The notes under the pieces were generated by a model. The model did not search any database, was not told the origin of the DNA, and worked only from the letters and a program-made list of their open reading frames with translations. Positions 1 to 5,478 of a DNA stretch of 5,478 nucleotides are shown here, piece by piece. The translations under genes and the position numbers were made by a program. Within the stretch, counting starts at the first letter, position 1. The number at the start of each line of letters is the position of its first letter. The stretch is from Elusimicrobiota bacterium (lineage in GTDB: Bacteria > Elusimicrobiota > Elusimicrobia > UBA1565 > UBA9628): contig JAGWMT010000225.1 in NCBI GenBank assembly GCA_028871595.1, positions 1-5,478 on the forward strand, read 5' to 3'.

Positions 1-1679
1 TGTTCGGCACGATCAGCACCAGCGTGGCGCTGACCCAGCTCCTTCCCAACACGACCTACACTTACCGCCTCCAGGCGTACAATTTCGACCGCATCCCGTC
101 GAACTTCAGCCTGAACGTCACCACGCAGACCCGCTCGCCCGTCTCCGGCGTGCAGGGCAAGGCCCTGACCTCGACGTCCATCATCTGGAGCTGGAACTCG
201 GCCGGCGCCGTGACGTACAACGTCTACAACGCGACCACGAACGCCGTCCTCTTCTCGACCACCTCGACCAGCTTCACGGACAGCGGCCTGGCGGTCAACG
301 CCTCGCGCGCCATCGCCGTCTCCGCCGTGACCGGCGCGGGGGAAGGTCCGTTGTCGGCGTCGGCCACCGTCTTCACTTTAGCCAACGTCCCGGTCCCGCT
401 CAATCCCGCGGTGACGTCCTTATCCACGTACAGCTTCACCGAGGGCTGGACGCCCACCGACGGCAATCCGCTGGGCACCGTCTATCACGTCACCTTGTTC
501 GAGTACCTCGACTCGGGCGTGGTGGTCACCAGCATCACACCGACCACCTTCGGCCTCGATACGCTGGCCATTCCCAAGACGCTGACTCCCAGCGTCCGCT
601 ACGATTCCTACCTCACCGCGATCAACGGGGACGCGATCCCCTCGGCCGCCGTCTTGATCTCCACGTACACCTTGCCCGCGCGCCCGGTGTTCGTCGCGCC
701 GACTTTCTTCTCGATCACGCCCACCTCGATCGGCGTCAAATGGGACACCCAGAGCAATTCGACGAAGACGGTGTACGAGGTGACGTACTCGACGGATCCC
801 ACCTTCGTCCTCGCGCTCACCACGGCCATTCCCTTCTCGTCTCAGTTCACCGGTTCCTCGACCACGCTGAGCGGCCTGCTGACGTCGCTCCAGTATTACA
901 TCCGCGTCCGCGCCATGAATCCTTTCGGGCAGCTCACCCAGTACTCATTGAGCACGAACACCGTCACCACGAACGGCGGCGCCGCCCCGGGCTCCCTGGC
1001 CGGAACCCTCTACGCTCGCGCCAATTCCCTGATCTCCGGGAACTTGGGCGACGGCCGCAACGTGGCCATCGCCTCGCCGCCGGGAGCCTTCCCGTCGGAC
1101 ACCGTGGCGACCTTGACCCCGTTCAACGTGGTCGCCGGGACGACTTTGTGTCCCGGCGGCTTCAACATCGCGGTCGATATCACCGATAACCCCGCGCTGC
1201 AGCCGGTCAGCCCGGTGTACTTGACGATGGACTACTTCCCGTCCGAGATCGGCGCCGTCCCGACCACCCAGCTCGCGATCGAACGCGTCGATCCCAGCGG
1301 CGTCTGCGTGCCGCTGGACACGATCTTCTACCCGACCAGCCCGAAGCCCAGCTTCCGCGCCCGCCTCAACCACTTCTCGAGGTACCAGCTGGTGCAGGTG
1401 CCGCTGGCCAGTTCCGTGGGGGCGGCGCGCATCTTCCCGAACCCGTTCCGCCCCGGCCACGACAGCTACGCGACCTTCGATCAGATGCCGCCCGGGGCCC
1501 GCGTGCGGGTCATGACCCTGCGCGGCGAGCTCATCCTGGACCAGACGGCCAACAGCTACGGATTGATCAACTGGACCGGGACGAACGCCGCGGGGCGGCC
1601 CGTGGCCAGCGGGTTGTACATCGTCCTGGTCGAGTCGGGCGGCACGATCAAGACCCTGAAGATGGCGGTGATCCGGTGA
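1..1679 (+). CDS. Secreted multi-domain FN3 protein with ZU5-like region and FlgD-Ig/type IX-like C-terminal domain (5' end missing)
   Basis: The reading frame is open from base 3 through the left edge. The GTG at 24 lies in the middle of an FN3 domain, so it is an internal Val and the true start is outside the window. Visible architecture, numbering that Val as 1: the end of one FN3 domain (1-37, with a YTYRLQAYN strand), then about three more FN3-like domains (roughly 38-120, 121-219, 220-317). Each carries the Trp/Tyr core (e.g. IIWSWN, VYNVY-like, YYIRVRAMNPFG) and is linked by short Pro/Ala segments. Residues about 322-460 form a different beta-rich unit with a Gly-Ala-Phe-Pro loop, LQPVSPVYLTMDY, and a closing NHFSRYQLV, resembling ZU5-type domains. 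Residues about 467-551 are a FlgD-Ig/T9SS-CTD-like sandwich: IFPNPFRP, then NWTGTNAAGRPVASGLY, ending KTLKMAVIR. Ser/Thr-rich composition and the absence of membrane segments fit an exported surface or extracellular protein. No catalytic domain is seen; adhesion or a structural role is a guess. The stop overlaps the next start. Confidence 0.9.
   Translation, partial: FGTISTSVALTQLLPNTTYTYRLQAYNFDRIPSNFSLNVTTQTRSPVSGVQGKALTSTSIIWSWNSAGAVTYNVYNATTNAVLFSTTSTSFTDSGLAVNASRAIAVSAVTGAGEGPLSASATVFTLANVPVPLNPAVTSLSTYSFTEGWTPTDGNPLGTVYHVTLFEYLDSGVVVTSITPTTFGLDTLAIPKTLTPSVRYDSYLTAINGDAIPSAAVLISTYTLPARPVFVAPTFFSITPTSIGVKWDTQSNSTKTVYEVTYSTDPTFVLALTTAIPFSSQFTGSSTTLSGLLTSLQYYIRVRAMNPFGQLTQYSLSTNTVTTNGGAAPGSLAGTLYARANSLISGNLGDGRNVAIASPPGAFPSDTVATLTPFNVVAGTTLCPGGFNIAVDITDNPALQPVSPVYLTMDYFPSEIGAVPTTQLAIERVDPSGVCVPLDTIFYPTSPKPSFRARLNHFSRYQLVQVPLASSVGAARIFPNPFRPGHDSYATFDQMPPGARVRVMTLRGELILDQTANSYGLINWTGTNAAGRPVASGLYIVLVESGGTIKTLKMAVIR
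1422..1676 (+). other. C-terminal sorting-type domain (FlgD-Ig/T9SS-CTD-like) of the FN3 protein
   Basis: This segment encodes the last ~85 residues. It opens with an IFPNPFRP motif after a short Val-Gly-Ala-Ala linker, passes through RVRVMTLRGELI, then NWTGTNAAGRPVASGLYIVLVESG, and closes with a Lys-rich last strand, KTLKMAVIR. This order (Asn-Pro-Phe entry, 'hydrophobic-x-hydrophobic ... G' strand, W-G-x-N-x-x-G-x-x-V-x-x-G-x-Y turn, basic final strand) is shared by FlgD Ig-like domains and type A sorting domains of type IX secretion cargo. In the latter, the domain is recognised at the outer membrane and usually removed. The two families are hard to separate by eye; the adjacent PorV-like gene favours a sorting role. 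Confidence 0.75.
1662..1674 (+). promoter_or_regulatory. Extended Shine-Dalgarno for the porV-like gene, inside the end of the FN3 gene
   Basis: The bases here match the full complement of the usual 16S rRNA 3' tail (AAGGAGGTGATCC) at 11 of 13 positions, with mismatches at positions 2 and 5. The GGCGG core lies 7 bases before the GTG at 1676, a normal spacing. The same bases encode the final Met-Ala-Val-Ile of the upstream protein, so chance cannot be excluded. Its placement supports the GTG at 1676 as the true start and efficient re-initiation after the upstream stop. Confidence 0.55.
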
Positions 1680-2665
1680 GGACCGCCCTCGCCGCCGCGC
1701 TGGCCCTCCTCCTGGCCGCCATGCCGGCGGCCGCGACGGATTTCGGCCGCCCCGGCATCGGCACCTCGGGCTCGGAGTTCCTGCTGCTCGACACCAGCGC
1801 GCGCGGAATCGCCATGGGCAGCGCGATGACGGCCGTGACCGACGACTCCTCGTCGCTCTATTGGAATCCGGCCGGCCTGGCGAAGGTGCCGCGGATGTCG
1901 GCGACCTTCATGCACGCCCAGTATGTGGCCGACATCACCTACGAAGCCATGTCCTACGCGCAGCGCGTCAACGACGCGTCCGTGTTCGGCGCGGGCTTCC
2001 GCTACCTGGACGGCGGCTCCATTCCCCAGACCGACCTGCAGGGCTCCGCCGTCGGCGCCTTCCACCCGCGCTCCTACGTGGCCGAGGTCGGCTGGGGGCA
2101 GTCGATCTACGACCTGTCCGACAGCGACATGGACGTCGCCATGGGCGTCACCGGCAAGGCGATCCGGAGCGACCTGGGCCTGGCCACGGCCAACGGCTAC
2201 GCGGTGGACGTCGGAATCCAAACCCGCATCTTCACCTCGGCGCTGGCCTATGACGCCGCGTTCGCCGTCCAGAACATCGGCACCGGCCAGAAATTCGACC
2301 AGGTCCGCGACACCTTGCCCTTGCGCATCCGCCTGGGCGGCTCGATCAAGCCCGTGCACGCGCTGACGCTCAGCCTGGAAGGAGTGGCCCCGATCAACGA
2401 CGCGCCGTACGCGGCCTCCGGCGTGGAATACGCGCTGGAGGTCGAGCGCGGCATCACCGGCTTCGCCCGCGCCGGCGTGAACACCCTGACGTACGAGTCG
2501 CTGGGGGTGTCCTCGATGCTCAGCTTCGGCGTCGGCATGAAGATCAACGACCTCTCGTTCGACTACGCCTTCGTGCCGATGGGCGTCCTCGGCGCGGCGA
2601 CGCACCGCATCACGATCAGCGTCAACCTGCCCGCGAAGATCTCGCGCCGCTATCGCGAGAGGTAA
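1676..2665 (+). CDS. PorV/PorQ family outer-membrane beta-barrel protein
   Basis: A 329-residue protein with a clear signal peptide: MR, then an Ala/Leu-rich core to residue 17, and a likely cut after AAA at 18-20. The mature N-terminus carries the family signature at residues 39-69: D-T-S-A-R-G-I-A-M-G-S-A, T-D-D-S-S-S-L-Y-W-N-P-A-G-L-A. This is the hallmark of PorV/PorQ-type and related FadL-like barrels. The rest is alternating beta strands, ending with DYAFVPMGVLGAATHRITISVNL, typical of the final barrel strands, plus a short basic tail. Length is normal for the family. In type IX secretion, PorV shuttles cargo from the translocon to the attachment complex by binding the cargo's C-terminal domain; PorQ-like paralogues act similarly. 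GTG start: it overlaps the previous stop (GTGA), and the next Met (residue 16) would destroy the signal peptide. Coupling to a CTD-bearing gene suggests this barrel serves that protein; that is inference. A general transport or lipid-uptake role is the alternative. Confidence 0.88.
   Translation: MRTALAAALALLLAAMPAAATDFGRPGIGTSGSEFLLLDTSARGIAMGSAMTAVTDDSSSLYWNPAGLAKVPRMSATFMHAQYVADITYEAMSYAQRVNDASVFGAGFRYLDGGSIPQTDLQGSAVGAFHPRSYVAEVGWGQSIYDLSDSDMDVAMGVTGKAIRSDLGLATANGYAVDVGIQTRIFTSALAYDAAFAVQNIGTGQKFDQVRDTLPLRIRLGGSIKPVHALTLSLEGVAPINDAPYAASGVEYALEVERGITGFARAGVNTLTYESLGVSSMLSFGVGMKINDLSFDYAFVPMGVLGAATHRITISVNLPAKISRRYRER
2657..2663 (+). promoter_or_regulatory. Shine-Dalgarno for the coiled-coil gene
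   Basis: A GAGGT core (2659-2663), complementary to the 16S rRNA tail, lies 7 bases before the ATG at 2671 and overlaps the final codons and stop of the porV-like gene. It sets the ATG at 2671 as the start and leaves no room for a separate promoter in the 5-base gap, supporting co-transcription. Confidence 0.6.
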
Positions 2666-2670
2666 ACAAC

Positions 2671-4254
2671 ATGGACCCGCTCGAACCCAAGCCGCCCCGT
2701 CCCGTCCCGCCCGCGCCCCCGCGCCCGGAGTGGGTGAAGCCGCCCGCCGGCTCCGCCCCGACGCCGGCGGTGACGCCGATGATGGATTTCTTCCAGCGCC
2801 GCGTGGAGGCGCTCGAGCGCGAGCTCGCTTTGGAGCGGGAGCGGGCCGCCTCGGCCCAGAACCTGCTGTCGCAGCAGGAATCCCTGCGCAACGAAGTGGA
2901 CGCCCAGCTCAAGACGCTGACAGATCAGCTCCGCCGCGAAAAGGGCGAGCGCGAGGGGGAGGAGGCCCGGTCTCATTCGAGGGGCCGCATCGAGGCGCTG
3001 GAGAAGCGCCTGGACGAGATGAACGCCACCTTCGCCCAGCTCCTCAAGGAGGCCGTCGCGCGCCGCGACGACGCGCCGTCCCCGTCGGCCGCGGCGCTGG
3101 CCGCCGAGCTCTCGGCGTTCCGCGGGGCGCTCAAGGACGGCATGGACGGAGTGGCCCGTTGGCGGGGGGAGCTCCGCGAGCTGGCTCAATTGGCGCCCCA
3201 AGTGCAGAGCCTCTCCGAGCGCCTGCCGGAGAACGAGCGCAGTTTCGAGGACAGCGTCGGCCGCCGGCTCGACGATTTCACCGCGCGCATGGCCCGGACG
3301 CTCGACGACTGGCGCCGCGCGTCGGACGCCGGCCGCGCGGCCCTGGACGAGCGCGTGGAGGCGCTCGAGCGGGAGCGCCTGGAGCTGGCGCGACTGTGGG
3401 ACACTCAGACGCGCGTCCAAAAAGAAGAACAATTCAAGGACCGCGTCACCCGCGAGGCCGAGGTCTCCCGGCAGGTCGGCGACCTGGCCGCCCGCCTCGC
3501 CGAACTGGCCGCCTCGCAGGACGGCGCCGCCCGCGGCCACGACGCCGTCCGCCAGAACCTGGAACGCGTGATCGCCATCCTGACCGCGACGCCGAAGGCC
3601 AAGGACGCGGTCATCTCGGAGCTCGAGGCCGAGAAGCAGGAGTTGATGAACGCCCTGGACGACCGCCACGCCGCCCTGCGCCGCTTCGCCGACGAGCGCC
3701 GCGAGGTCGAGAAGTCCATGGGCGACGGCTTGGTCAAGCTCAGCGGCCAGATCGAGGAGGAGCGCGCGCGGACGCGGGCCGCGGAAGCGGTCGCCGCCGA
3801 GCGTCTGGGGCTGATCGAGAGCTTGAAGGCGCGTCTCGGCGACGCGGAGCGGACCTCGGCCGAGCGCGACGCGAGGATCCAGTCCATGGGCGGCGAGCGC
3901 GACGAATTGGCGCGCGCGCTGGTCGCGGAGGCCGACAAGGTCCGCCGCGCGCTCGAGGAGCGCCGCGACGCCGACGCCGCGGCCGACGCCCGGATGTCGG
4001 AGCTGCGCAAGCGCCTGGACGAAGAGGCCGGGCGGCGCGCGTCCGCCGAGGGCGCCGCGGCCGACGCCCGCTCCCAGATGGGCGCGCTGGCGGAGCAGAC
4101 CGCGCGTTCGCTCCAGGAACGGGATTCCATCCTGGCGCGGTTCTCGGATTGGGAGAAGGAGCGCCAGCGCCTGAACGAGGTCATCCGCAAGAAGGACGAT
4201 ATGATCTCCCTGCTGTCCTCGACCTTTCAGGGCGCCCTCAAGAAGCCGTCCTGA
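2671..4254 (+). CDS. Long cytoplasmic coiled-coil protein with Pro-rich N-terminus, function unknown
   Basis: A 527-residue protein not assignable to a named family. Residues 1-36 are Pro-rich and likely disordered (PKPPRPVPPAPPRP). From about 38 to 515 it is almost wholly charged helix rich in Glu, Arg, Ala and Leu with heptad spacing, broken near 133-140 (DDAPSPS) and near 304-310 (LTATPKA). An R-[VI]-E-A-L-E motif recurs at 44, 106 and 228. The C-terminus (about 493-525: DWEKERQRLNEVIRKKDD then MISLLSSTFQGALKK) is less repetitive and looks like a distinct cap or docking segment. No signal peptide, membrane segment, ATP-binding motif or enzyme motif is visible, so it should be cytoplasmic and elongated, a scaffold or filament-like protein. 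The ATG start has a good ribosome site. It follows the porV-like gene by 5 bases, so they probably share an mRNA, but its predicted cytoplasmic location makes a direct role with PorV unclear. SMC, myosin-tail or kinesin similarity would be composition only. Confidence 0.8.
   Translation: MDPLEPKPPRPVPPAPPRPEWVKPPAGSAPTPAVTPMMDFFQRRVEALERELALERERAASAQNLLSQQESLRNEVDAQLKTLTDQLRREKGEREGEEARSHSRGRIEALEKRLDEMNATFAQLLKEAVARRDDAPSPSAAALAAELSAFRGALKDGMDGVARWRGELRELAQLAPQVQSLSERLPENERSFEDSVGRRLDDFTARMARTLDDWRRASDAGRAALDERVEALERERLELARLWDTQTRVQKEEQFKDRVTREAEVSRQVGDLAARLAELAASQDGAARGHDAVRQNLERVIAILTATPKAKDAVISELEAEKQELMNALDDRHAALRRFADERREVEKSMGDGLVKLSGQIEEERARTRAAEAVAAERLGLIESLKARLGDAERTSAERDARIQSMGGERDELARALVAEADKVRRALEERRDADAAADARMSELRKRLDEEAGRRASAEGAAADARSQMGALAEQTARSLQERDSILARFSDWEKERQRLNEVIRKKDDMISLLSSTFQGALKKPS
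2800..3371 (+). repeat. In-frame direct repeat within the coiled-coil gene
   Basis: A 20-base identical stretch occurs at 2800-2819 and 3352-3371, exactly 552 bases (184 codons) apart. Both copies encode R-V-E-A-L-E-R. A diverged third version (R-I-E-A-L-E-K) starts at 2986. Protein spacings are 62 and 122 residues, close to one and two units of about 61. It is either a remnant of internal duplication or convergence on a favoured heptad and codon set. Confidence 0.5.
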
Positions 4255-4271
4255 CGCCCCGCCGGACCGTT

Positions 4272-4280
4272 TGCTAGCAT
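4272..4280 (+). promoter_or_regulatory. Probable extended -10 promoter giving a leaderless transcript
   Basis: In the 32-base gap, TGC followed by TAGCAT (4275-4280) forms an extended -10 element (TGn plus four of six consensus bases). A weak -35-like CTGACG lies at 4251-4256, 18 bases upstream, overlapping the stop codon of the previous gene. Start of transcription would fall about 7 bases after the -10, at or next to the GTG at 4287. The bases between contain no Shine-Dalgarno, which agrees with a leaderless mRNA. The overlapping CATAAT (4278-4283) is a competing -10 that would start transcription 2-3 bases inside the gene. Confidence 0.5.
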
Positions 4281-4286
4281 AATCCC

Positions 4287-5321
4287 GTGAAAGCGGCGGT
4301 CCTGACGGCGTTCGGCGGACCCGAAAACCTCGCGTTCGAGGCGGTTCCCGACCCCGTTCCCGGCCCGGGGGAGGTCCTGCTGCGCGTGCGCGCCTGCGCG
4401 CTGAACCACCTGGACCTCTGGATCCGCGCGGGCTTGCCCTCGGCCAAGATCAAGATCCCGTTCCTGCTGGGCTGCGACGTCGCCGGAGAGGTCGCCGCCC
4501 TTGGCCCCGGCGTGTCCGGCGTCGCGATGGGCGCGCGCTTCGCCGTGCATCCCGGCCGGGCGTGCGGACAGTGCGAGGCCTGCCGGGACGGGCGCGAGCC
4601 GGACTGCGCGGATTACGGGATCATCGGCGCCTACGGCGGCCGTCCCGGCGGCTACGCCGAGCTCTTGGCGGTCCCCGTCGCGCATTTGCTGCCCATGCCC
4701 GCCGGCATGTCCTTCACCGACGCCGCGGCCATGCCGCTGACCTTCCTCACCGCCTGGCACATGCTCTCGACCTTGGCCGAGCTCAAGCCCGGTCAGACCG
4801 TGCTGGTCGTGGGCGCGGGCTCGGGCGTGGCGACCGCGGCCGTCCCGATCGCCAAGCTCCTGGGCGCCAAGGTCATCGCGACGTCCACGTCCGAGGCCAA
4901 GCTCGTCCGGGCGAAGGAGCTGGGCGCGGACATGACCATCCGCCACCCGCCGGAGGATCTGGCGCGGGCGGTGCGCAAGCTCACCGGGGGGGAAATGGTC
5001 CACGCCGTGTTCGAGCACGTGGGCGGGACCGTCATCGGCGAGGCGCTGAAGTGCCTGCGCCGCTCCGGGCGGCTGGTCACCTGCGGCGCGACCTCCGGTT
5101 TCATCGCGCCCATCGACTTGCGCTACGTCTTTGACCGTCAACTGCGGATATCGGGCGCGAAGATGGGCAGCCTGGCCGAAATGCGCGCCGTCTGGTCCCT
5201 GGCGGCAGAAGGGAAGCTGCGCCCGGCCGTGGACCGCGTCTTTCCGCTGTCCGAGGCGCGCGCGGCGCACGAATACCTGGCCGCGGGCGGCCAATTCGGC
5301 AAGGTCGTGCTGACGCCATGA
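4287..5321 (+). CDS. Zinc-binding medium-chain dehydrogenase/reductase (quinone oxidoreductase-like)
   Basis: A complete 344-residue MDR-superfamily enzyme, normal length. The N-terminal GroES-like fold is plain (MKAAVLTAFGGPENL, VPGPGEVLLRVRACALNHLDLW). Residues 93, 96, 99 and 107 are the four Cys of the structural zinc lobe (C-x2-C-x2-C-x7-C). The Rossmann domain starts with TVLVVGAGSGVATAA (Gly motif 176-180), and the C-terminus has VDRVFPLSEARAAHEYL and FGKVVL, typical of the family. The classical catalytic zinc ligands are not kept: the ADH Cys46 position is Asn40, and the His67-Glu68 pair is Cys63-Asp64. It is therefore likely an NAD(P)H-dependent reductase or dehydrogenase that works without catalytic zinc, like quinone or enone reductases; the substrate cannot be told. 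The GTG start gives the canonical MKA N-terminus and has no Shine-Dalgarno. It overlaps the next gene by ATGA, so the two are probably translationally coupled, but no shared pathway is evident. Confidence 0.9.
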   Translation: MKAAVLTAFGGPENLAFEAVPDPVPGPGEVLLRVRACALNHLDLWIRAGLPSAKIKIPFLLGCDVAGEVAALGPGVSGVAMGARFAVHPGRACGQCEACRDGREPDCADYGIIGAYGGRPGGYAELLAVPVAHLLPMPAGMSFTDAAAMPLTFLTAWHMLSTLAELKPGQTVLVVGAGSGVATAAVPIAKLLGAKVIATSTSEAKLVRAKELGADMTIRHPPEDLARAVRKLTGGEMVHAVFEHVGGTVIGEALKCLRRSGRLVTCGATSGFIAPIDLRYVFDRQLRISGAKMGSLAEMRAVWSLAAEGKLRPAVDRVFPLSEARAAHEYLAAGGQFGKVVLTP

Positions 5322-5478
5322 CGCGCTCCACGGCGCTCCCGCGTTGGCTCCTGGCGTGCGCCTTGGCCGTCCCGCTGCTGGGATTGACGTCTCCGCTTCT
5401 GGAAGTGGACGACGCCCGCTATGCCCAGGTGCCGGCCGAGATGGCCGCGTCGGGCGACTGGGTTCTGCCCACCTTGGA
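5318..5478 (+). CDS. ArnT/PMT-like membrane glycosyltransferase, N-terminus only (runs off right edge)
   Basis: The ATG at 5318 overlaps the preceding stop (ATGA) and opens a frame of 53 codons that continues past the window. The protein begins MTRSTALPRW, then a hydrophobic first membrane helix (about 10-28, WLLACALAVPLLGL). It is followed at once by the first periplasmic loop motif, E-V-D-D-A-R-Y-A-Q-V-P-A-E-M, and A-S-G-D-W-V-L-P-T-L. This acidic pair followed by A-R-Y-A and a G-D-W-x-x-P-x-L stretch is the signature of the ArnT/PMT (GT39/GT83-like, GT-C fold) transferases. These use polyprenyl-phosphate sugars to modify lipid A, other glycolipids or proteins on the outer face of the inner membrane; Asp31 or Asp32 would be the catalytic acidic residue. 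Family is fairly sure, but donor and acceptor cannot be told from the fragment. An AAGG at 5301-5304 is far for a ribosome site, so coupling with the upstream gene is likely. Confidence 0.8.
   Translation, partial: MTRSTALPRWLLACALAVPLLGLTSPLLEVDDARYAQVPAEMAASGDWVLPTL

Noticed and set aside
24..26. GTG as the true start of the first gene
   Set aside because: It falls within an FN3 domain, the frame is open upstream to the window edge, and no signal peptide follows it, although the protein looks exported.
1556..2605. Long antisense open frame (349 codons) opposite the porV-like gene
   Set aside because: Composition is His/Arg/Gly/Ala-rich with no recognisable fold, and it lies opposite a confident gene. 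GC-rich DNA has few stop codons on the opposite strand.
2650..3669. Long antisense open frame (339 codons) opposite the coiled-coil gene
   Set aside because: It mirrors the coil codons (Leu/Arg/Gly-rich) and has no supporting motif or ribosome site; a shadow of the + strand gene.
2730..4277. A 515-codon open frame (+) inside the coiled-coil gene
   Set aside because: Its product is Arg/Gly/Pro/Ala-rich low complexity, typical of an out-of-frame reading of GC-rich coil DNA. The frame starting at 2671 has G/C at most third positions, a ribosome site and coherent heptads.
4273..4278. GCTAGC palindrome as an operator
   Set aside because: A six-base palindrome is too short to argue for a protein binding site, and it is explained by the -10 element.
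4255..4286. Rho-independent terminator between the two blocks
   Set aside because: No stable stem followed by a T run is present in the 32-base gap. The left operon may end by another mechanism or read through.
4986..4992. Run of seven G as a frameshift or slippage site
   Set aside because: The frame and family sequence continue smoothly on both sides (T-G-G-E-M then FEHVGG), so there is no sign of an actual frameshift.
4227..5294. Antisense open frame (355 codons) opposite the dehydrogenase
   Set aside because: The + strand gene has a full family signature from end to end; the antisense product is low-complexity Arg/Gly/His/Ala.

Overview
The window is GC-rich DNA with dense, single-strand coding (all genes on +). 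It holds five genes, two of them cut by the window edges, and no RNA gene, insertion sequence, CRISPR array or integrase. The combination is: a secreted protein with several fibronectin type III (FN3) domains and a FlgD-Ig/type IX-like C-terminal domain, a PorV/PorQ-family outer-membrane protein, and an ArnT/PMT-type membrane glycosyltransferase. It points to a Gram-negative, two-membrane bacterium. The style of the FN3 repeats and their pairing with PorV resemble Elusimicrobiota best. That is an inference from protein style, since no phylogenetic marker is present. Other lineages with PorV-like proteins (the Fibrobacterota-Chlorobiota-Bacteroidota group, Gemmatimonadota, spirochaetes) remain possible.

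Left block (1-4254): three genes very tightly packed. The secreted FN3 protein (open at the left edge) ends in a GTGA overlap with the porV-like gene. Five bases after the latter comes a gene for a 527-residue cytoplasmic coiled-coil protein of unknown function. This looks like one operon. The first two genes form a plausible cargo/outer-membrane-partner pair: the cargo ends in a beta-sandwich of the kind used as a secretion or anchoring signal, and PorV proteins in type IX secretion bind such C-terminal domains. No core type IX component (PorK/L/M/N, SprA, PorU) is visible here, so a working secretion system is not shown.

Right block (4255-5478): a 32-base gap carries a probable extended -10 promoter placed so that transcription would begin at or next to the GTG start of the next gene, i.e. 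a leaderless mRNA. That gene encodes a zinc-containing medium-chain dehydrogenase/reductase that keeps the four-cysteine structural zinc site but lacks the classical catalytic zinc ligands. It overlaps by ATGA with the start of an ArnT/PMT-like glycosyltransferase that leaves the window on the right.

The most interesting material is the FN3-cargo/PorV/coiled-coil arrangement and the leaderless-promoter architecture. I did not find a clear, wholly novel system. The coiled-coil protein is the one complete gene whose role cannot be assigned.
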